The notes under the pieces: model-generated
What the model was told of the DNA's origin: nothing
Database searches by the model: none
What the model saw: only the letters and a program-made list of their open reading frames with translations
Assembly: GCF_017968885.1 (NCBI RefSeq)
Contig: NZ_CP072913.1
Location: forward strand, 620,001-684,000
From: Pseudomonas sp. Tri1
GTDB taxonomy: Bacteria > Pseudomonadota > Gammaproteobacteria > Pseudomonadales > Pseudomonadaceae
DNA: 64,000 bases
Reading direction: 5' to 3'
Part shown: piece by piece, positions 11,070-18,872 of the stretch
How positions within the stretch are numbered: the stretch's first letter is position 1
How the letters are laid out: the number at the start of each line of letters is the position of its first letter
Position numbers and translations under genes: made by a program

Positions 11070-12079
11070 CAATTCAGGCCGACTTCACGTTCCAGCTCCA
11101 GCGCTTCTTCGGCGTTGCCGAGGTCGGCCGGGGTGACTTTCGGCGGCTCCAGCTCGCTGAAGGGTTTGAGGCCGCGATCCGAGGCCATGCCTTTATGCAG
11201 CGGATACTCGGCGGACGTCTGGGTAATCACCCGTTGGCCTTCTTCGCTGGCCATGTAGGCGAGCAATTGCTGGGCTTGCTGCGGGTGTTTGCTGGATTTC
11301 AGCGCAGCTGCGCTGGACACGGTCACCAGGCCGCCGGCATCGCCGCCAGTGAAGTAGTGCAGTTTGGAGTCGAGCTGGCCTTTCTCCCGCTGCAGGGCAA
11401 ACCAGTAGTAGTTGTTGACCAGGACGCTGGCTACTTCGCCGTTTTCCACTGCTTTGAGGGCAACCATGTTGTTGCTGTAAACCTTACCGAAGGCGCGCAG
11501 GCCGGTCAGCCATTCTTCGGCGGCTTCCATTCCATGCAGTTTGATAATGGCAACGGCTTGTTCCTGGAATGCGCCGCTGGTCGGTACAAAGCCAACCTTG
11601 CCTTGCCATTGTGGTTGGGCAAAATCGAGGACGGTTTTCGGCAGGTCTTTTTCGTCGATCAGCTTGGGGTTATAGGCCACTACGCGGACGCGGGCGGTGA
11701 CGCCCATCCAGGTGCCGTTGCCAGCGACGTAGTCTTTGGGCAGCACGTTCAGGGTGGTGTCGTCGATTTTGGCCAGCAGGCCTTGTTCGCCGAGTTTGTT
11801 CAAGGGCGGCGATTCTTCGGTGTAGATCACATCGGCCGGGGAGCGGTCGCCTTCTTCGACCACCTGGCTGGCGAGCTGATTGCTGCTGCCCTTGCGCACG
11901 TTGACGTGAATGCCGGTCTTGGCTTCGAAGGCTTTGGCCAGTTCGTCGCCGACTTCCTTGTGTTGGCCGTTGTAGAGGGTCAGTTCCACCTTGTCGGCGG
12001 CGTGGGTGAGGGGCGTTGCGAGCGTCAGGCCGAGCAGGGTGCAGGTCAGGGCGCGGCGCAGGGTGGTTCGAAACATCAT
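11069..12079 (-). CDS. iron(III) ABC transporter substrate-binding protein (FbpA/HitA type)
   Basis: This is the periplasmic ferric-ion-binding protein that feeds the permease encoded next to it. The 336-residue precursor has a signal peptide ending near THA-ADKVELTLYNGQ. The mature part is a class II binding protein with the conserved YNGQHKE start, the TSGAFQ segment and the NNYYWF tyrosine pair that in FbpA proteins ligates Fe(III). The start is the first of two adjacent ATGs, nine bases after GAGGA; the second ATG is also possible. A Fur-box-like site lies about 40 bp upstream, which fits iron-repressed expression. Confidence 0.92.
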   Translation of the reverse strand: MMFRTTLRRALTCTLLGLTLATPLTHAADKVELTLYNGQHKEVGDELAKAFEAKTGIHVNVRKGSSNQLASQVVEEGDRSPADVIYTEESPPLNKLGEQGLLAKIDDTTLNVLPKDYVAGNGTWMGVTARVRVVAYNPKLIDEKDLPKTVLDFAQPQWQGKVGFVPTSGAFQEQAVAIIKLHGMEAAEEWLTGLRAFGKVYSNNMVALKAVENGEVASVLVNNYYWFALQREKGQLDSKLHYFTGGDAGGLVTVSSAAALKSSKHPQQAQQLLAYMASEEGQRVITQTSAEYPLHKGMASDRGLKPFSELEPPKVTPADLGNAEEALELEREVGLN

Positions 12080-12116
12080 TCGCGGGGTTCCTCACTGTCG
12101 TGTAGCAAAAACTTGT

Positions 12117-12135
12117 AACAATGATAAACGATATT
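12117..12135 (-). promoter_or_regulatory. putative Fur box upstream of the ferric-iron transporter
   Basis: The 19-mer AACAATGATAAACGATATT matches the consensus GATAATGATAATCATTATC at 13 of 19 positions, including an unbroken AATGATAA. It sits inside a wider inverted repeat AACAAT...ATTGTT (12117-12138). It lies 38 bp before the ATG of the binding protein, where an operator over the promoter would be expected. The call rests on sequence match and gene function only. Confidence 0.6.
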
Positions 12136-12175
12136 GTTTCTCATGTACGGCTTGCTGAGGAATTGAGCCGGCTTC

Positions 12176-12300
12176 GTGGCGAGGGAGCTTGCTCCCGCTG
12201 GGTTGCGAAGGAACCCAGGCCTTGAGGTGGTGATTTGCCTGGTTAATTGCTGGGGAGGGCTTTGCCCTCCAGCGGGAGTCAGCCCCACCATCACAAAGGT
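12176..12300. repeat. divergent REP-like inverted sequences
   Basis: GGCGAGGGAGCTTGCTCCCGCTGGG at its core is the palindrome GGGAGCTTGCTCCC, a REP variant different from the GTGGGAGCGAGC type. About 60 bp later the partner CCCTCCAGCGGGAGTCAGCC appears in the other orientation. The stretch is intergenic between the ferric transporter promoter and the first tRNA terminator. No gene is seen. Confidence 0.6.
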
Positions 12301-12327
12301 GTTTTTGCAGTTTTCAGATGGCAGAAA

Positions 12328-12354
12328 CGCAAAAACCCGCTTTCGCGGGTTTCT
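12328..12354 (-). terminator. terminator of the first tRNA-Leu gene
   Basis: Read on the minus strand this is a hairpin AACCCGCGAAAGCGGGTT followed by TTTGCG. It lies 35-60 bp beyond the 3' end of the tRNA at 12389-12475. The same hairpin recurs after the second copy. Confidence 0.8.
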
Positions 12355-12388
12355 GTGAGGTTCAAGGTCGTAACCTTGAAGCTTGAAT

Positions 12389-12475
12389 TGGTGCCCAGAA
12401 GAAGACTCGAACTTCCACGACCTTGCGGTCACCAGCACCTGAAGCTGGCGTGTCTACCAATTTCACCATCTGGGC
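12389..12475 (-). tRNA. tRNA-Leu(CAG), copy 1
   Basis: The 87-nt class II tRNA begins GCCCAGA at 12475 and ends with an encoded CCA at 12389. The anticodon stem CCAGC/GCTGG encloses the loop TTCAGGT, giving anticodon CAG, which reads CUG leucine codons, the main Leu codon in this GC-rich genome. The long variable arm TGACCGCAAGGTCG and the T arm GTTCGAGTC are both intact. It is identical to the second copy 263 bp away. Confidence 0.97.
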
Positions 12476-12509
12476 AGCATCTTCAGCGTTGCCGCTGTTG
12501 ATGTCGCGC

Positions 12510-12538
12510 ACTATACGGAGCGCGTTTTGATCTGTAAA
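12510..12538 (-). promoter_or_regulatory. sigma-70 promoter of tRNA-Leu copy 1
   Basis: On the minus strand TTTACA is followed by a 17-bp spacer and TATAGT, then a GC-rich discriminator (GCGCG). The -10 lies about 35 bp upstream of the mature tRNA 5' end. The GC-rich discriminator is typical of stringently controlled stable-RNA promoters. Confidence 0.85.
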
Positions 12539-12589
12539 CCCCTGTTTTTGTTTTAGTAATTGCTAAACGAAATTGCAGGGGCCGGAAAT

Positions 12590-12617
12590 GCAAAAACCCG
12601 CTTTCGCGGGTTTTTGT
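12590..12617 (-). terminator. terminator of the second tRNA-Leu gene
   Basis: This is the same hairpin as after copy 1 (AACCCGCGAAAGCGGGTT on the minus strand) followed by TTTGCATTTC. It lies between the two tRNA genes, so each gene forms its own transcription unit. Confidence 0.8.
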
Positions 12618-12651
12618 GAAGCTTGCAGACCGTTGATCTGCTGCTTGAAAT

Positions 12652-12738
12652 TGGTGCCCAGAAGAAGACTCGAACTTCCACGACCTTGCGGTCACCAGCA
12701 CCTGAAGCTGGCGTGTCTACCAATTTCACCATCTGGGC
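12652..12738 (-). tRNA. tRNA-Leu(CAG), copy 2
   Basis: This is an 87-nt leucine tRNA identical to copy 1, with the CAG anticodon in loop TTCAGGT and an encoded CCA end. The duplication includes the promoter and terminator as well as the tRNA, so it arose as a whole transcription unit. Confidence 0.97.
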
Positions 12739-12774
12739 AGTATCGGCAACGTGTGTGCGTCGTCGATGGCGCGC

Positions 12775-12803
12775 ACTATACGGAGCGTGTTTTTAACTGT
12801 AAA
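12775..12803 (-). promoter_or_regulatory. sigma-70 promoter of tRNA-Leu copy 2
   Basis: On the minus strand TTTACA is followed by a 17-bp spacer and TATAGT, with the same GTGCGCG discriminator as copy 1. The spacer differs from copy 1 at four positions, so the promoter elements are conserved better than the spacer. Confidence 0.85.
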
Positions 12804-12965
12804 CCCCTCGCGGCAAAAAAACCGCTAAATTTCACCAGCGGTGCTTTTCCAAGCGTCAAAGGGTGGTTCTAAAGGCCCTGGAAAAGGCATTGAATGCTTG
12901 AAATTTCCCGTTTCATTAAGCCTATGCCAAACTAACCCGCATATAGACAAGGTGAAAACTCTCTA

Positions 12966-15602
12966 ATGGCCGATTGGCAGTCCCTCGATCCCGAGGCCGC
13001 TCGTGAAGCGGAAAAATATGAAAACCCTATTCCTAGTCGCGAACTGATCCTGGCGCATCTCGCCGATCGGGGTTCGCCTGCTAGCCGCGAGCAGTTGGTC
13101 GAAGAGTTCGGTCTGACCACCGAAGACCAACTCGAAGCCCTGCGCCGCCGTCTGCGCGCCATGGAGCGCGACGCACAACTGATCTACACCCGGCGCGGCA
13201 CCTATGCCCCAGTGGACAAGCTCGACCTGATCCTGGGTCGCATCGCCGGTCACCGCGATGGCTTCGGCTTCCTGATCCCGGACGACGGCAGCGATGACCT
13301 GTTCATGAGCCCGGCGCAGATGCGCCTGGTGTTCGACGGTGACCGGGCCTTGGCCCGCGTGTCCGGCCTGGACCGCCGTGGTCGTCGTGAAGGCGTGATC
13401 GTCGAAGTGGTGTCCCGTGCCCACGAAAGCATTGTCGGCCGTTACTTCGAAGAGGGCGGCATCGGTTTTGTTGTGCCGGATAACCCGAAGGTTCAGCAGG
13501 AAGTGCTGATTACCCCGGGTCGTAATGGCGCGGCCAAGGTTGGTCAGTTCGTCGAGGTGAAAATCACCCACTGGCCAACTGCGCGCTTCCAGCCACAGGG
13601 CGATATCGTTGAAGTGGTCGGCAACTACATGGCGCCGGGCATGGAAATCGACGTTGCGCTGCGCACCTACGACATTCCTCATGTCTGGCCCGAGGCTGTG
13701 CTCAAGGAAGCCGCCAAGCTCAAGCCGGAAGTTGAAGAGAAAGATAAAGAAAAACGCATCGACCTGCGCCATCTACCGTTCGTCACCATCGACGGCGAAG
13801 ATGCCCGTGACTTCGACGATGCGGTCTACTGCGAAGCCAAGCCCGGCAAGCTGCGCCTGTTCTCCGGCGGCTGGAAGCTGTTCGTCGCGATTGCCGACGT
13901 GTCCAGCTACGTGAAGATCGGTTCGGCCCTGGATAACGAAGCCCAGGTGCGCGGCAACTCCGTGTATTTCCCTGAGCGCGTGATCCCGATGCTGCCTGAG
14001 CAGTTGTCCAACGGCTTGTGTTCGCTGAACCCGAAAGTCGACCGTTTGGCCATGGTGTGCGAGATGACCATCTCCAAAACCGGCGAAATGACCGACTACC
14101 AGTTCTACGAAGCGGTGATCCACTCCCAGGCGCGTCTGACCTACAACAAGGTCAGCACCATCCTGGAAACGCCGAAGACCAGTGAAGCCAAGGCGCTGCG
14201 TACCGAATACGCTGGCGTGGTGCCGCACCTCAAGCAGCTGTACTCGCTGTACAAGGTGTTGCTGGGTGCTCGTCACGTGCGTGGCGCGATCGATTTTGAG
14301 ACCCAGGAAACCCGGATTGTCTTCGGTTCCGAGCGCAAGATCGCCGCAATCACCCCGACGACCCGTAACGATGCGCACAAGCTGATCGAAGAGTGCATGC
14401 TGGCGGCCAACGTGGCCACTGCGCAATTCCTCAAGAAGCACGAGATTCCTGCGTTGTATCGCGTGCACGACGGCCCGCCGCCGGAGCGCCTGGAAAAACT
14501 GCGCGCTTTCCTCGGCGAGCTCGGCCTGTCCCTGCACAAGGGCAAGGACGGCCCGACGCCGAAGGACTACCAGGCATTGCTGGCCAGCATCAAGGACCGC
14601 CCGGATTACCATGTGATCCAGACGGTGATGCTGCGCTCTCTGAGCCAGGCGGTGTACAGCGCCGACAACCAGGGCCACTTTGGTCTGAATTACGAGGCGT
14701 ACACCCACTTCACCTCGCCGATCCGCCGTTATCCGGACCTGCTCACGCACCGCGCGATCCGCAGCGTGATCCATTCCAAGCAGAACACCCCGCACGTCAA
14801 GCGCGCTGGTGCCATGACCATTCCGAAGGCACGGATCTATCCGTACGACGAAGCGGCCCTTGAGCAGTTGGGCGAGCAATGCTCCATGAGTGAACGCCGC
14901 GCCGACGAAGCCACGCGTGACGTGGTGAACTGGCTCAAGTGCGAGTTCATGAAAGACCGCGTGGGCGAGTCGTTCCCAGGCGTGATCACAGCGGTGACCG
15001 GCTTTGGTTTGTTTGTCGAACTGACCGACATCTACGTCGAGGGCCTGGTGCACGTTACCGCCTTGCCGGGTGATTATTACCACTTTGATCCTGTGCACCA
15101 CCGCCTGGCGGGCGAGCGCACCGGTCGCAGCTTCCGTCTGGGCGACACCGTGGAGGTGCAGGTCATGCGCGTCGACCTCGATGAGCGCAAGATCGACTTC
15201 GGGATGTCTGACAAGCCCGCCGAAGCGCCGACTGGCCGTAAAAAGCGTGGCGGCGAGACCGCAGCGCCTGCGACCAAGGGTAAAGGTAAAGGCGCGCCTG
15301 CCAAAACCGCAGAGCCTGAGCCAGTCAAGGCCGGTCGTCGTTCGTCCGTCAAGGACAAGGCTCCCGAAGCCTACCGCCCCAGCGACGCAGCAGCGAAGAA
15401 TGCCGAGCTTCGCAAGAGCCGCGAGTTAAAGCAGCAGTTGCTCAACGAAGCCAAAAGCGGTGGTAAAGCGGCGTCTGGGGGAAAGTCCCACGGGGCGGAA
15501 AAGTCGTCGAGCAAGCCAAGCAAACACCGTAAAGGACCGCCGAAAGCGGGCTCGGCCCCAGCCAAAAGCGGCGGGGCGCGTAAACCCAAGGCCAAGTCAT
15601 GA
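12966..15602 (+). CDS. rnr: ribonuclease R
   Basis: RNase R is a processive 3'-5' exoribonuclease that degrades structured RNA, including tmRNA-tagged messages and rRNA fragments. The 878-residue protein has an N-terminal helix-turn-helix-like region and cold-shock domains (to about residue 230). The RNB catalytic domain contains EDARDFDDAVYCE near residue 278, with the metal-binding aspartates. An S1 domain lies at about 645-730, and a long Lys/Ala/Gly-rich basic tail runs from about 750. The ATG at 12966 has only a modest ribosome site (AAGGTG). The stop overlaps rlmB by four bases. Confidence 0.97.
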   Translation: MADWQSLDPEAAREAEKYENPIPSRELILAHLADRGSPASREQLVEEFGLTTEDQLEALRRRLRAMERDAQLIYTRRGTYAPVDKLDLILGRIAGHRDGFGFLIPDDGSDDLFMSPAQMRLVFDGDRALARVSGLDRRGRREGVIVEVVSRAHESIVGRYFEEGGIGFVVPDNPKVQQEVLITPGRNGAAKVGQFVEVKITHWPTARFQPQGDIVEVVGNYMAPGMEIDVALRTYDIPHVWPEAVLKEAAKLKPEVEEKDKEKRIDLRHLPFVTIDGEDARDFDDAVYCEAKPGKLRLFSGGWKLFVAIADVSSYVKIGSALDNEAQVRGNSVYFPERVIPMLPEQLSNGLCSLNPKVDRLAMVCEMTISKTGEMTDYQFYEAVIHSQARLTYNKVSTILETPKTSEAKALRTEYAGVVPHLKQLYSLYKVLLGARHVRGAIDFETQETRIVFGSERKIAAITPTTRNDAHKLIEECMLAANVATAQFLKKHEIPALYRVHDGPPPERLEKLRAFLGELGLSLHKGKDGPTPKDYQALLASIKDRPDYHVIQTVMLRSLSQAVYSADNQGHFGLNYEAYTHFTSPIRRYPDLLTHRAIRSVIHSKQNTPHVKRAGAMTIPKARIYPYDEAALEQLGEQCSMSERRADEATRDVVNWLKCEFMKDRVGESFPGVITAVTGFGLFVELTDIYVEGLVHVTALPGDYYHFDPVHHRLAGERTGRSFRLGDTVEVQVMRVDLDERKIDFGMSDKPAEAPTGRKKRGGETAAPATKGKGKGAPAKTAEPEPVKAGRRSSVKDKAPEAYRPSDAAAKNAELRKSRELKQQLLNEAKSGGKAASGGKSHGAEKSSSKPSKHRKGPPKAGSAPAKSGGARKPKAKS

Positions 15603-16360
15603 GTCAGTTGGAAAAAATCTACGGCGTGCATGCCGTGGAAGCATTGCTGCGTCATCATCCCAAGCGGGTCAAGCAGATCTGGCTGGCCGAAGGCCGTAGC
15701 GATCCGCGGGTCCAGACCTTGGTCGAGCTGGCCAACGAAAGCCGCGTTGCGGTGGGCCAGGCCGAACGGCGGGAGATGGACGCCTGGGTTGAGGGCGTGC
15801 ACCAGGGCGTTGTGGCCGAGGTCAGCCCGAGCCAGGTCTGGGGCGAGGCAATGCTCGACGAACTGCTCGATCGCACCGAAGGCGCGCCTTTGTTGTTGGT
15901 GCTCGATGGCGTGACCGATCCGCACAACCTCGGCGCCTGCCTGCGTTCGGCGGATGCGGCCGGTGCGTTGGCGGTGATCGTGCCTAAAGACAAGTCGGCA
16001 ACCTTGACGCCGGTGGTGCGTAAAGTTGCCTGCGGCGCGGCGGAGGTGATTCCGCTGGTGGCGGTGACCAACTTGGCGCGCACCCTGGAAAAACTCCAGC
16101 AGCGCGGCCTGTGGGTCGTGGGCACGGCGGGCGAGGCCGAGGTCAGCATCTATGACCAGGACCTGACCGGCCCGACGATCCTGATCATGGGCGCCGAAGG
16201 CAAAGGTATGCGCCGCTTGACCCGCGAGCATTGCGACTACCTGGTCAAGCTGCCGATGGCTGGCAGCGTCAGCAGTCTCAACGTCTCGGTCGCGACCGGC
16301 GTGTGCCTGTTCGAGGCGTTGCGCCAGCGTAGCGTGAAGGTTGCTGCCAAAAAGCCTTGA
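15599..16360 (+). CDS. rlmB: 23S rRNA (guanosine-2'-O-)-methyltransferase RlmB
   Basis: RlmB methylates the 2'-OH of G2251 in 23S rRNA (E. coli numbering). The 253-residue protein has an N-terminal substrate-binding domain (IYGVHAVEALL) and a SpoU/TrmH catalytic domain. The three SpoU motifs are visible: DPHNLGACLRSADAAG near residue 105, MGAEGKGMRR near 198 and LPMAGSVSSLNVSVA near 218. The start overlaps the rnr stop as ATGA, so the two are translationally coupled. Pairing an RNA exonuclease with an rRNA methylase is the standard arrangement here. Confidence 0.96.
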   Translation: MSQLEKIYGVHAVEALLRHHPKRVKQIWLAEGRSDPRVQTLVELANESRVAVGQAERREMDAWVEGVHQGVVAEVSPSQVWGEAMLDELLDRTEGAPLLLVLDGVTDPHNLGACLRSADAAGALAVIVPKDKSATLTPVVRKVACGAAEVIPLVAVTNLARTLEKLQQRGLWVVGTAGEAEVSIYDQDLTGPTILIMGAEGKGMRRLTREHCDYLVKLPMAGSVSSLNVSVATGVCLFEALRQRSVKVAAKKP

Positions 16361-16377
16361 GCCACGCACAGTACCCA

Positions 16378-16467
16378 TGTGGGAGCGAGCTTGCTCGCGA
16401 TGACGGCGTATCAGTGACAGAAATGTTGACTGGCACACCACTATCGCGACCAGGCTCGCTCCCACAA
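16378..16467. repeat. REPIN (inverted REP pair)
   Basis: TGTGGGAGCGAGCTTGCTCG at the left and its mirror CAGGCTCGCTCCCACA at the right flank about 35 bp of unrelated sequence. It sits between rlmB and the rpsF promoter. The GTGGGAG ends face outward. Confidence 0.88.
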
Positions 16468-16520
16468 TGTTTTGTGTGGGGAGCATAGATTGGCGGTTGT
16501 TCAAATAATCACCAATCACC

Positions 16521-16549
16521 TTGCGCCTCCCTCGACCCTTCTCTACAAT
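16521..16549 (+). promoter_or_regulatory. sigma-70 promoter of the rpsF-rpsR ribosomal operon
   Basis: TTGCGC, a 17-bp spacer and TACAAT, followed by the GC-rich discriminator TGCGCCCC, predict a start near 16557. This leaves an untranslated leader of about 110 nt before rpsF. A GC-rich discriminator suits stringent control of a ribosomal-protein operon. The leader may hold an S6:S18 autoregulatory hairpin, which I could not resolve by eye. Confidence 0.65.
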
Positions 16550-16667
16550 TGCGCCCCTTGCTGTGATGGCAGGCACTTATGTGTCTAGCGTCCACAAGTC
16601 CATAAGTGTCATTCACTCCTTGTCTGACCGTTTTTGAGCGGCAGGCTACAACCCGTAAGGAGCATTC

Positions 16668-17096
16668 ATGCGTCATTACGAAATCATCTTTTTGGTCCAC
16701 CCGGATCAAAGCGAGCAAGTCGGCGGCATGGTTGAGCGTTACACCAAGCTGATCGAAGAAGACGGCGGCAAAATCCACCGTCTGGAAGATTGGGGCCGTC
16801 GTCAACTGGCCTACGCAATCAACAATGTTCACAAGGCTCACTACGTGATGCTGAACGTTGAGTGCACTGGCAAGGCCCTGGCCGAGCTGGAAGACAACTT
16901 CCGCTACAACGATGCAGTGATCCGTAACCTGGTCATCCGTCGCGAAGAAGCCGTCACCGGCCAATCCGAGATGCTCAAGGCTGAAGAAAACCGCAGTGAG
17001 CGCCGTGAGCGTCGCGACCGTCCTGAGCACTCTGACAGCGCCGAAGGCGATGACAGCGATAGCGACAGCGACAACAGCGATAACGCTGACGAGTAA
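16668..17096 (+). CDS. rpsF: 30S ribosomal protein S6
   Basis: S6 pairs with S18 on the platform of the 30S subunit. The 142-residue protein starts [15 protein letters not shown] and has the conserved [14 protein letters not shown] and YVMLNVEC segments. After about residue 105 it runs into a highly charged tail rich in Glu/Arg and then Asp/Ser/Asn, ending SDNSDNADE. This acidic tail is longer than in many S6 proteins. In E. coli the S6 C-terminus is extended with glutamates by RimK. The ribosome site is AAGGAG at 16657-16662. Confidence 0.97.
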   Translation: MRHYEIIFLVHPDQSEQVGGMVERYTKLIEEDGGKIHRLEDWGRRQLAYAINNVHKAHYVMLNVECTGKALAELEDNFRYNDAVIRNLVIRREEAVTGQSEMLKAEENRSERRERRDRPEHSDSAEGDDSDSDSDNSDNADE

Positions 17097-17124
17097 TCCA
17101 CGGACCTTTTAAGGAGCCAATCAC

Positions 17125-17355
17125 ATGGCACGTTTCTTCCGTCGTCGTAAATTCTGCCGCTTCACCGCTGAAGACGTGAAAGAGATCGATTACAAAGATC
17201 TCAACACTCTGAAAGCCTACGTATCCGAGACCGGCAAAATCGTTCCAAGCCGTATCACCGGTACCAAAGCTCGTTATCAGCGTCAGCTGGCCACCGCTAT
17301 CAAGCGCGCCCGCTTCCTGGCCCTGCTGGCCTACACCGACAGCCACGGCCGCTGA
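17125..17355 (+). CDS. rpsR: 30S ribosomal protein S18
   Basis: S18 binds S6 and 16S rRNA on the 30S platform. The 76-residue protein begins [16 protein letters not shown] and contains the conserved [18 protein letters not shown] and [20 protein letters not shown] segments. AAGGAG lies just upstream (17111-17116). It follows rpsF by 28 bp and is followed by a membrane-protein gene before rplI. Confidence 0.97.
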
Positions 17356-17391
17356 GACCGGGCAGTCGACACGTAGCAAAGGATTGAATGC

Positions 17392-18285
17392 ATGCGCGCC
17401 ATAGCTGAGTTCATCATGCGCGGTCGTATGCAGGCCACTCTGGTAGTGGCTGGATGCGCGGCATTGCCGTTGTTGTATTGGTTGGGTGCTGCCGCGGTGA
17501 GTCTTGTGCTCCTGCGGCGCGGATTGAGGGACGCCCTGGGCGTTCTTGCTCTGGGACTGCTGCCGGCTTTGTTCTGGTGGTGGTATTCCGCTGACCCGCG
17601 GGCACTCATGGTGCTGCTGGGGTCTTCGGCGCTGGCGTTGGTATTGCGCGCCAGCGAATCCTGGAACCGCGTGCTGCTGGTCAGCATAGCGTTGGGCGTG
17701 GTGTTTTCAGTGGTGCTCGGGGTGGCTTTCGAACCCCAGATCGAGATGCTCTCGCAGGCTTTGATAAAAATCCTGCCCGAGGCCCTCGGTGATCTCTACC
17801 AGCAGATGTCGGTAGAGGAGCAGGCGCGTTTCGCGTCCCTGATTGCACCGGTCCTGACCGGCCTGATTGCGGCCTTGTTGCAAATCGTCAGTGTGCTGAG
17901 CCTGATTATCGGGCGCTACTGGCAGGCGTTGTTGTACAACCCGGGTGGTTTTGGTCGTGAATTTCGCGCCATCCGATTCCCGCTTGGGCTGGCGATGTTG
18001 CTGCTGGCGGGCATGCTTCTGGGGCCGAACTTCGGTCCACAGATGGCCATGCTCACGCCGTTGTGCAGCGTACCGCTGGTATTTGCCGCACTGGCCCTGA
18101 TTCACGGGCTGGTGGCGCAAAAGCGACTGGCCAGATTCTGGCTGGTGGGGTTGTACGTCACGTTGTTGCTGTTCATGCAACTGATCTATCCGTTGCTGGT
18201 GGTCTTGGCCATCGTCGACAGCCTGATTGATTTTCGCGGTCGTATGGCGCCGAAAGACGCCGACAACGCGAACGGTGAAGGTTAA
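17392..18285 (+). CDS. DUF2232-type integral membrane protein
   Basis: This is a 297-residue polytopic membrane protein with about eight hydrophobic segments, for example residues 16-38 and 42-65, and a charged C-terminus (RGRMAPKDADNANGEG). It fits the DUF2232/YybS-like family that sits between rpsR and rplI in pseudomonads. No function is established and no catalytic motif is visible. The ATG at 17392 is preceded by AAAGGATT. It is in an operon with the ribosomal genes, so it is probably expressed at high growth rate. Confidence 0.8.
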   Translation: MRAIAEFIMRGRMQATLVVAGCAALPLLYWLGAAAVSLVLLRRGLRDALGVLALGLLPALFWWWYSADPRALMVLLGSSALALVLRASESWNRVLLVSIALGVVFSVVLGVAFEPQIEMLSQALIKILPEALGDLYQQMSVEEQARFASLIAPVLTGLIAALLQIVSVLSLIIGRYWQALLYNPGGFGREFRAIRFPLGLAMLLLAGMLLGPNFGPQMAMLTPLCSVPLVFAALALIHGLVAQKRLARFWLVGLYVTLLLFMQLIYPLLVVLAIVDSLIDFRGRMAPKDADNANGEG

Positions 18286-18303
18286 AAGTTAGAGGATTTT
18301 CAC

Positions 18304-18750
18304 ATGCAACTGATCCTTCTGGAAAAAGTCACCAACCTGGGCAACCTGGGTGACAAAGTAAACGTTAAGGCCGGCTACGGTCGTAACTACCTGCTGCCTT
18401 ACGGCAAAGCCACCGCTGCGACCGCTGCCAACCTGGCTGCGTTCGAAGAGCGTCGCGCTGAGCTGGAAAAAGCCGCTGCCGACCGTAAAACTTCGGCTGA
18501 AAACCGTGCTGCCCAACTGGCCGAGCTGGAAGTGACCATCACTGCCACCGCTGGCGACGAAGGCAAACTGTTCGGTTCGATCGGTACTCACGACATCGCT
18601 GACGCACTGACCGCCTCCGGCGTTGAAGTTGCCAAGAGCGAAGTTCGTCTGCCGAACGGCACCATCCGCAACGTAGGTGAATTCGACGTGGCCGTGCACC
18701 TGCACGCCGAAGTTGAAGCCACCGTACGCGTTGTCGTGGTAGCAGCCTAA
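18304..18750 (+). CDS. rplI: 50S ribosomal protein L9
   Basis: L9 binds domain V of 23S rRNA and helps maintain reading frame. The 148-residue protein has the N-terminal domain [20 protein letters not shown] with the G-rich [13 protein letters not shown] segment. A long connecting helix (about residues 40-75) leads to the C-terminal globular domain. AGAGGA precedes the ATG. It starts 18 bp after the DUF2232 gene. Confidence 0.97.
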   Translation: MQLILLEKVTNLGNLGDKVNVKAGYGRNYLLPYGKATAATAANLAAFEERRAELEKAAADRKTSAENRAAQLAELEVTITATAGDEGKLFGSIGTHDIADALTASGVEVAKSEVRLPNGTIRNVGEFDVAVHLHAEVEATVRVVVVAA

Positions 18751-18761
18751 GCAACACCTGT

Positions 18762-18830
18762 CGGCTGGCACCCTCGGGTGCTAGCCGGTAACATCGGGCA
18801 CGATCCTGTTTACAGGTCGTGCCCTTTGTC
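18762..18830 (+). terminator. double hairpin between rplI and dnaB
   Basis: Two inverted repeats lie in tandem. CGGCTGGCACC/GGTGCTAGCCG (18762-18786) has no T run. GGGCACGATCCTG/CAGGTCGTGCCC (18796-18824) is followed by TTTGTCTTTC. The second is a plausible terminator or attenuator ending 43 bp before the dnaB start codon. Confidence 0.6.
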
Positions 18831-18872
18831 TTTCTGCAATTCCTGATTCTCACCACCAGAACCCAAGTGGCC

